Source: an uncultured Verrucomicrobiota bacterium | GTDB lineage: Bacteria > Verrucomicrobiota > Verrucomicrobiia > Limisphaerales > SXTU01 | Assembly (NCBI GenBank): GCA_903863315.1 | Contig: CAIPBN010000729.1 | Span: forward strand, 1-11,317 | Reading direction: 5' to 3' | DNA length: 11,317 nucleotides | Shown here: piece after piece, positions 6,135 through 11,317 of the stretch | Layout: each line of letters begins with the position of its first letter | Position numbering within the stretch: position 1 is the first letter of the stretch | Made by a program: the position numbers and the translations under genes | The notes under the pieces: model-generated | The model's database searches: none | What the model was told of the DNA's origin: nothing | What the model saw: only the letters and a program-made list of their open reading frames with translations

Positions 6135-8714
6135 ATGCAACGCAACAACACCTGGCGCGCCCTGCTCATTCTCTTCGTCACGGCATGGGCATTTTACGAA
6201 ATCTACCCGCCGGCCGACCGCAACCTCATCGACACCTTTGAGGAACGCGCGAGCGCGAAGGGCACCAACTTTACGGCCCTCGTCGCCAAGGCCCGCGAGC
6301 TGGACAAGCAGTTCCCGGAGCGCAACTACGCGAACCTGCGCGATGCCGTGGGCACCAACTCGCTCACCAACTTTTTCAGCTACTCCACCGCCGGGGCGAA
6401 AGATCCCAACCGCGCCATCCTGGGCCGCCTGCAACGCGAATCCGCCGGCAAGATCAAGCTAGGCCTCGACCTCCGCGGCGGCACGTCCTTCCTCGTTGGC
6501 ATCGACACCAACAAGCTCGCGCAGACCGTGGACAAGAAGGCCCTCATCGGCCAGGCCATCGAGGTCATCCGCAAGCGCGTGGACAAGTTCGGCGTGGCGG
6601 AACCCATCATCATGGCGGAAGGCGAGGACCGCATCATCGTCCAGATGCCCGGCTTGAGCCAGGCAGAGCGCGACGCCGTGCGCGACACGCTGACCCGGCC
6701 GGCCTTCCTGGAGTTCCGCATCGTCCATCCGGAAAGCGACCGCCTGATCGAGCAGGGCCTGATGGCCCCCGGCCACACCGTGCTGTCCCAGAAACGCCGT
6801 TCCGGCGACGGGCGCGAGACGCTGGAGCGCGTGCTGGTCAAGGCCAAGGCCGAGCGCGGCCTCACTGGCAAATACATCGAGCGCGCCGGCGTCATCCGCG
6901 ATGCCGTCTCGAACCGGCCGCAAATCACCTTCAAGTTCAACACCGAGGGAGCCAAGACCTTTGGCGAAATCACCCGGGAAAACGTGCGCAACCGCCTGGC
7001 AATCGTGCTGGACGGCGAGCTTTACTCCGCCCCGGTCATCAACGAGCCCATCCTCGGTGGCAGCGGTGTGATCAACGGTGACTTCGACCTCAAGGAAGCC
7101 TGGGAACTGGCCAACGTGCTGGAAAACCCTCTGGAGACGCCTGTCCGCTTGCTCGACACTGAGGAAGTTGACCCGTCGCTCGGCAAGGACTCGATCCAGA
7201 GCGGCATCCGCTCCGCCGTGATTGGCACGGTGGCGGTGGCCGTGTTCATGCTGGTTTACTATATGATGTCCGGCGCGGTTGCGATTGCGGCGCTGCTGCT
7301 TAACATCATCATCCTGCTTGGCGTGATGTGCTCCATCGGCACGACGCTCACCCTGCCCGGCATCGCCGGCGTGGTGCTCACTATCGGCATGGCGGTGGAT
7401 GCCAACGTGCTGATTTTCGAGCGCATCCGCGAGGAACTGGCCGCCGGCAAGTCGCTGCGGGGCGCATTGAACGCCGGCTACGACAAGGCCTTTGGCACCA
7501 TCTTCGACTCGAACCTCACGACGCTCATCGCCTCGGTGCTGCTGATCTACCTCGGCACTGGCCCGGTCAAAGGCTTTGGCGTGACCCTGACCATCGGCAT
7601 CACGGTCAGCATGTTCACCGCCCTCGTGGGCACCCGGGTCATCTTCGACTGGCTGCTGGCCAAAAACCTTCTCACCAACCTCTCGATGCTCCACCTGATC
7701 AAGGGCAGCAACGTGGACTTCATGCGGTGGGCCAAGCCCGCGTTTGCCTTGTCGTGGGTGATCATCATCGTCGGTGTGGGCTACGGTGCATTCGTGCGCG
7801 GCAAGCAGACGTTGAGCGTGGATTTCGTGGGTGGTGACGCGCTGACCTTCTCCTTTGCCAAGCGCGTCGAGACCGACCAGCTCCGCAAGCTGATTGGCGG
7901 CGTGGAATATCACGAACGTTTGGAAGGAGCCAGCCAAGCAGGGGCCAAGACCCGCAAGGTGGGCGACCCGCTCGTCGCCTATCAGCGCAACATCGGGCAA
8001 GGCACGGAAAACCTCCGCGTCACTGTCCCCGCAGGAGCGGGTGAGGCGGTTAAAGAAGCCCTCTTCAAGGCCTACCCGGACGCCAAGTTCAAGCTCGACC
8101 AGTCCCGCCAAGTCGGGGCGATCATCGGCCAAGAAATACTTCGGGGTGCCCTGCTGGCACTGGGACTGTCCCTGTTCGGCATTCTTGTTTACGTTGCCTT
8201 CCGCTACGAGTTCAGCTTCGCCGTCGGTGCCGTCGTGGCCGTGGTGCATGACGTGCTCATGACCATCGGCATCTACTGCCTCACCGAGCTGTGGGGCGAG
8301 GGCCGGCAGTTCAACGCCACCACCGTGGCCGCCATCCTCACGATTGTCGGCTTCTCGATCAACGACACCATCGTCATCTTTGACCGCATCCGCGAGGATC
8401 TGAAGCTCGGCATCCGTGGCTCTTTCACCGACCTCGTAAACCGGGCTCTGAACCAGACCTTGAGCCGCACCATCATCACCAGCGGCACAGTGTTCCTAGC
8501 CACTCTGGCGCTCTACGTGTTCGGGGGCGGGGTCATCAATGACTTCGCGTTCATGTTCATCGTCGGCGTGGTCACGGGCACCTACTCCTCCATCTACATC
8601 GCCAGCGCGCTGGTGATCTGGTGGCACAAGGGCCAGCGTCCGAACATTGAAACCACCTCCAGCGTGGCGGTGGAATCAATCCCAGAGGTCACCGCGAAGC
8701 CTAACGCCGCGTAA
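6135..8714 (+). CDS. secDF: Protein translocase SecDF, SecD and SecF fused in one chain
   Basis: This 859-residue membrane protein uses the proton motive force to help complete export of proteins emerging from SecYEG. The SecD half has TM1 (about 9-26), the signature LGLDLRGG at 109-116, the periplasmic P1 domain (including FGVAEP and the LEFRIV segment), then TM2-6 (about 360-378, 380-399, 405-428, 460-475, 478-502). The SecF half begins near 530 with its first helix at about 536-553, then SVDFVGG at 561-567, and five further helices from about 672. Proton-path residues are intact: Asp422 in GMAVDANV, Asp744 in SINDTIV and Arg778 in LSRTIITS. The Asp744-Arg778 spacing of 34 equals that of Asp637-Arg671 in Thermus SecDF. 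Its length is greater than the Thermus protein, mostly from about 80 residues between TM1 and LGLDLRGG; the E. coli SecD protein has a similar spacing. The ATG at 6135 follows a pyrimidine-rich leader without a Shine-Dalgarno sequence. Operon partner of yajC. Confidence 0.97.
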   Translation: MQRNNTWRALLILFVTAWAFYEIYPPADRNLIDTFEERASAKGTNFTALVAKARELDKQFPERNYANLRDAVGTNSLTNFFSYSTAGAKDPNRAILGRLQRESAGKIKLGLDLRGGTSFLVGIDTNKLAQTVDKKALIGQAIEVIRKRVDKFGVAEPIIMAEGEDRIIVQMPGLSQAERDAVRDTLTRPAFLEFRIVHPESDRLIEQGLMAPGHTVLSQKRRSGDGRETLERVLVKAKAERGLTGKYIERAGVIRDAVSNRPQITFKFNTEGAKTFGEITRENVRNRLAIVLDGELYSAPVINEPILGGSGVINGDFDLKEAWELANVLENPLETPVRLLDTEEVDPSLGKDSIQSGIRSAVIGTVAVAVFMLVYYMMSGAVAIAALLLNIIILLGVMCSIGTTLTLPGIAGVVLTIGMAVDANVLIFERIREELAAGKSLRGALNAGYDKAFGTIFDSNLTTLIASVLLIYLGTGPVKGFGVTLTIGITVSMFTALVGTRVIFDWLLAKNLLTNLSMLHLIKGSNVDFMRWAKPAFALSWVIIIVGVGYGAFVRGKQTLSVDFVGGDALTFSFAKRVETDQLRKLIGGVEYHERLEGASQAGAKTRKVGDPLVAYQRNIGQGTENLRVTVPAGAGEAVKEALFKAYPDAKFKLDQSRQVGAIIGQEILRGALLALGLSLFGILVYVAFRYEFSFAVGAVVAVVHDVLMTIGIYCLTELWGEGRQFNATTVAAILTIVGFSINDTIVIFDRIREDLKLGIRGSFTDLVNRALNQTLSRTIITSGTVFLATLALYVFGGGVINDFAFMFIVGVVTGTYSSIYIASALVIWWHKGQRPNIETTSSVAVESIPEVTAKPNAA

Positions 8715-8724
8715 GGCAGCCAAA

Positions 8725-8781
8725 AGAGCGGTTGCCCAACGCAGCGCACGCGCCTCACACCGCGCTAATTGCTTCCGCTCT
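8725..8781. terminator. Weak nested inverted repeat between convergent genes
   Basis: AGAGCGG (8725-8731) pairs perfectly with CCGCTCT (8775-8781). Inside it, AGCGC (8743-8747) pairs with GCGCT (8762-8766). The two stems are separated by unpaired internal loops of 11 and 8 bases. The structure starts 10 bases after the secDF stop and lies in the 116-base gap before the end of the convergent gene, where a two-way terminator would be expected. There is no clear T-run on either side, so the call is tentative. A smaller 5-base-pair stem (8809-8813 with 8817-8821) also exists. Confidence 0.22.
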
Positions 8782-8830
8782 CGCCTGTCGCAGCATCCAA
8801 GCAGGTTGGGTGTTGGACACCGAAGACTGG

Positions 8831-11317
8831 TCACTTCGCCGCCTTCAGGAAGGCCAGCAAGTCCGCCAGCTCCTGTCGCGTCAGCACCTGCTCCATGCCG
8901 TCCGGCATCAGCGAGACCTTGCCGGGGCGCATCTCCACCACGTCCGCGCGGGCGATGCGCGCCTCAGTTTCGGGGCCGTTCGCCAGCACCACTTCATCCG
9001 GCGCGTCCTTGCGCACGATGCCGGTGACATCCTCGCCGCCCTTCACCACCACTGTGAACGGCTCGTAGCTCCGCACGAAGCTCGCGCTTGGATAGATGAT
9101 GCTTTCCAGCAAATCCATCTCCGTCCGCACCTGGCCGATGCGCGTGAGGTCCGGCCCCAGCTTGCCGCCGCGATAGCCAATGGCGTGGCACGAGAAGCAC
9201 GCGGACTTCTGGCTGTTGAAGACCGCGTGCCCGCGCGCCACGTCGCCGCCCGCGAGCGTGGGCAGCAGCGTCTCCAAGTGCGCCCGCTGCTTGCCCGCGT
9301 CCGCGTTCAGCAGCGCGAGCAGCTCCGCGCCCGCGTCCTGCACGGTTTTCGGATACTTCGCGAACAGCGGCTTGAGCAAATCCACGCGCAAGCCGCGCAG
9401 GCCGGTCGAGTCCTTCAGCGCCGCAACCAGCTTCAAGCCCAGCGCCTCGTTCGGCGACTTCTCGAACGCCGGCAAAAGCTTCGGCGCGTCCAGCGGGGAA
9501 ACGGACTTCATCGTGTCCGCCAGCGCGAGCTGCTGCACGTCAGTCAACTTCGCCCTGGCCAAAACGCCTGCCGCCGCGCTGCGGGTAAGCACGGGCTGGC
9601 TGGGGCTAACGGCGCTCAGGAGGAAACCGAAGAGCTTCGCATCCGCGCCGGCGAGGCCGCTGGGAATTGCCGCGAGGGCCTCCACACGCACACCGGTTGG
9701 CGCATTCACGTTGCGCCCGACGTGGCCTAACGCCTCCGCGAGTGCGGCGTGTCCGGCCTTGGGCCACGGCAGAGCGCGGGCGGTGAGTGCGGCTTGGCGC
9801 ACGAGCGGCGGGCTGGTATCAGCCAAGACGGCGAGCAGCTCGTCATGCCAGCGCGGCGGCGTGTCCTTGAGTCCTGCCCCAGCCATGGCCCGCAAGGCTA
9901 GCAGCGGGGCCTCGGCGGGAAGCAAAGCCTGGTCGCGGACCGTGTCAGCCAGCAACGATTGAATCACGGGGGACCTGGCGAGCCGTGGAAGCACTTCGGC
10001 CAGTTCGTCATGCTCTTGCGCAAGGTGTGCATCCGCTAGCCGCGTGCGGAAATAGCCCGCCAACTCAGCTCCCCACTCTGGGCGACGCCCCCAGATGCCT
10101 TGCACTGTCTCGTGGATGGCGCGCCCGCCAAGCGTTTCGCGGGAGGCGAACCGGAGCAGGTCGGTGAGTTCCTTCGCGGACAGGCTGCGGTCATTCATCT
10201 GGTCGCGGGCTGTCAACCACGAGATGACCAGCATTGCGTTGCAGTCAAACAGGCCCGTGCCGCAGGAGCCGGCCGCTCGGGTGAAGGCGTGTTGCACTGT
10301 GTCTGCGTTCCCAATCTCCATCAACGCGAAGACGAGCGAATGATTGAGAATCCGCTTGGCTGTCGAACTGCCCAACGCGTTGGCTGGCTCCCAAGTGGCG
10401 GACTGGAGCGTTGAAGCCATCAGCGGGAACACGAGATTGGTTGTGCCGATGCGACCAGCGGCCTCCGCCGCGACACGCATGAGCGGTGCGTTCGTTTCTT
10501 GCGGCCCAAGGAACCCCTCCACTCGACCGGATGCCTTCGTGTCACGCCACAGGCTCACGACATGCAGGGCGGCGTGGCGGACGGAGGCATCCGTATCGTT
10601 CAGCGCGGTGCGGACGGCCTCGCGCGCGGCAGAGCCTGGGATGCGGGAGAGCGCCCAGACGGTGTTGCGTCGGGTGTCCGCTGAGCTTTCCTTCATCACG
10701 GCTTCACGCAACACATGCACCGCCGCCTCGCCACGCTTGCCCAGCTCTTGGATGGCGCGCTGGCGGACGTAGAGGCGCTCGTCGGCGAGGAGTTTAGCGA
10801 GGCCGGCCGGCTTGAGCGCGGGCCAGTTCAGCTTGAGGCCGCGCGGGTCGGCGGGCTTGGGCATTCCCACTTTGCGCAGCCGGTAGATGCCGCCAAGCAC
10901 GTCAGGCTTGGCGAGCTGCGAGGTGGGGCAACAGATTTTATACCAGCCGCCCGTGTCCACGATGAGGATGCTGCCGTCGGCGTCTTCCAGCACGTCGGTC
11001 GGGTGGAAGTCCACGTAGTCGCTGGCGAGCAGGTCGGTGTCCTTCGTCTTGAACGTCGCGCCGTCAGGAATGAGTTCGTGGCGCACGACCTTGCGCAGGT
11101 TGAAGTAGCACGCGAGCAGGTTGTCCGACCAGTCCGCGCCAAAGACGCGCGAGCGATACATGGTCAGCCCGCAAGGGGCGGACGCGCCGGAGTGATTCAT
11201 CACCGGCATGAGGTCGCCGGTGCGCGGGTGGCCGTCGAGCGCGGACTGCTCCTTGCCATAAACGCCGCCGTAAACCGCGTGCAGCAAGCCGTCGCGCTTG
11301 CCGCCGCCGGGCAGGAC
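8831..11317 (-). CDS. PVC-type propeller-HEAT-cytochrome c protein, 5' end outside window
   Basis: The 3' part (828 residues) of a large haem protein on the reverse strand; the frame is open through the right edge, so the start, signal peptide and most of the propeller are missing. Numbering here begins at the window edge. Residues 1-155 match the last blades of the membrane-bound dehydrogenase type propeller (for example FHPTDVLEDADG, IVDTGGWYKICCPTSQ with vicinal Cys129-Cys130, and GGIYRLRK). About 170-670 is a HEAT-like helical repeat region (for instance VRQRAIQELG and VRHAALHVV). About 690-828 is a TIGR02603-like haem domain with CFSCH at 707-711 and a likely axial Met804 in SLMPDG, ending in a LADLLAFL helix. 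It shares this domain order and the SLMPDG motif with the forward-strand protein at 963-5498, but the sequences are clearly diverged, so they are family members rather than a recent duplication. A TTG near 11287 could be read as a start, but it falls inside the propeller and is rejected. Expected to be exported; probably a redox enzyme of unknown substrate. Confidence 0.9.
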   Translation of the reverse strand, partial: VLPGGGKRDGLLHAVYGGVYGKEQSALDGHPRTGDLMPVMNHSGASAPCGLTMYRSRVFGADWSDNLLACYFNLRKVVRHELIPDGATFKTKDTDLLASDYVDFHPTDVLEDADGSILIVDTGGWYKICCPTSQLAKPDVLGGIYRLRKVGMPKPADPRGLKLNWPALKPAGLAKLLADERLYVRQRAIQELGKRGEAAVHVLREAVMKESSADTRRNTVWALSRIPGSAAREAVRTALNDTDASVRHAALHVVSLWRDTKASGRVEGFLGPQETNAPLMRVAAEAAGRIGTTNLVFPLMASTLQSATWEPANALGSSTAKRILNHSLVFALMEIGNADTVQHAFTRAAGSCGTGLFDCNAMLVISWLTARDQMNDRSLSAKELTDLLRFASRETLGGRAIHETVQGIWGRRPEWGAELAGYFRTRLADAHLAQEHDELAEVLPRLARSPVIQSLLADTVRDQALLPAEAPLLALRAMAGAGLKDTPPRWHDELLAVLADTSPPLVRQAALTARALPWPKAGHAALAEALGHVGRNVNAPTGVRVEALAAIPSGLAGADAKLFGFLLSAVSPSQPVLTRSAAAGVLARAKLTDVQQLALADTMKSVSPLDAPKLLPAFEKSPNEALGLKLVAALKDSTGLRGLRVDLLKPLFAKYPKTVQDAGAELLALLNADAGKQRAHLETLLPTLAGGDVARGHAVFNSQKSACFSCHAIGYRGGKLGPDLTRIGQVRTEMDLLESIIYPSASFVRSYEPFTVVVKGGEDVTGIVRKDAPDEVVLANGPETEARIARADVVEMRPGKVSLMPDGMEQVLTRQELADLLAFLKAAK

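Noticed and set aside
6213..6458. A long segment between TM1 and the LGLDLRGG motif of SecDF as an unusual insertion.
   Set aside because: It is longer than in Thermus SecDF, but the E. coli SecD protein has a comparable spacing, so it is not remarkable by itself.
6459..8249. A 596-residue reverse-strand open frame, very rich in His, Asp, Glu and Gln.
   Set aside because: This composition is typical of the antisense of a membrane protein gene; secDF on the forward strand is unambiguous.
8732..9962. Long forward-strand open frames across the reverse-strand haem protein gene.
   Set aside because: They show no domain or motif, and they run antisense to the well-supported HEAT and cytochrome c coding sequence.
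963..11317. Reading the two haem proteins as a recent duplication or as parts of a mobile element.
   Set aside because: They share domain order and short motifs only, with clearly different sequence, and no transposase, integrase, terminal repeats or target duplications are visible.

Overview
The window is GC-rich and gene-dense. It looks like chromosomal DNA from a member of the PVC group of bacteria, most likely Verrucomicrobia (possibly the Pedosphaera/Limisphaera side; the lineage is inferred from gene content, not measured). The best taxonomic clue is two very large exported proteins that combine a beta-propeller 'membrane-bound dehydrogenase' module, HEAT-like helical repeats and a C-terminal CxxCH haem domain. 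This architecture is known mainly from Planctomycetes and Verrucomicrobia. A yajC gene followed by a single-chain secDF gene fits the same assignment.

Layout, left to right. Positions 25-879 (+) encode a sterol desaturase/fatty acid hydroxylase family membrane protein. Positions 963-5498 (+) encode a 1511-residue secreted protein: signal peptide, ThuA-like domain, discoidin (F5/8 type C) domain, propeller, HEAT-like region and cytochrome c domain. A non-coding gap of 228 bases (5499-5726) holds two short GC-rich inverted repeats and a possible promoter. Positions 5727-6110 (+) encode YajC and 6135-8714 (+) encode a fused SecDF; they are 24 bases apart and almost certainly one operon. A convergent gap (8715-8830) holds a weak nested inverted repeat. 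Positions 8831-11317 (-) carry the 3' part of a second propeller/HEAT/cytochrome c protein, whose start lies beyond the right edge.

How the genes relate. YajC and SecDF are accessory parts of the Sec translocon and use the proton gradient to help pull proteins across the membrane. The two haem proteins must themselves cross that membrane to receive haem, so they are expected Sec clients, but nothing in the sequence shows a specific functional link. The haem proteins probably oxidise a substrate (perhaps a sugar) at the propeller and pass electrons to the attached haem; this is inference from the family.

I see no RNA genes, mobile elements, CRISPR arrays or recognisable defence systems. The most interesting points are the five-module fusion protein, the absence of Shine-Dalgarno sequences before all four forward genes (three of them preceded by a pyrimidine-rich leader with a CTCGCCC core), and the structured gap before yajC-secDF. 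None of this amounts to a clearly new system.
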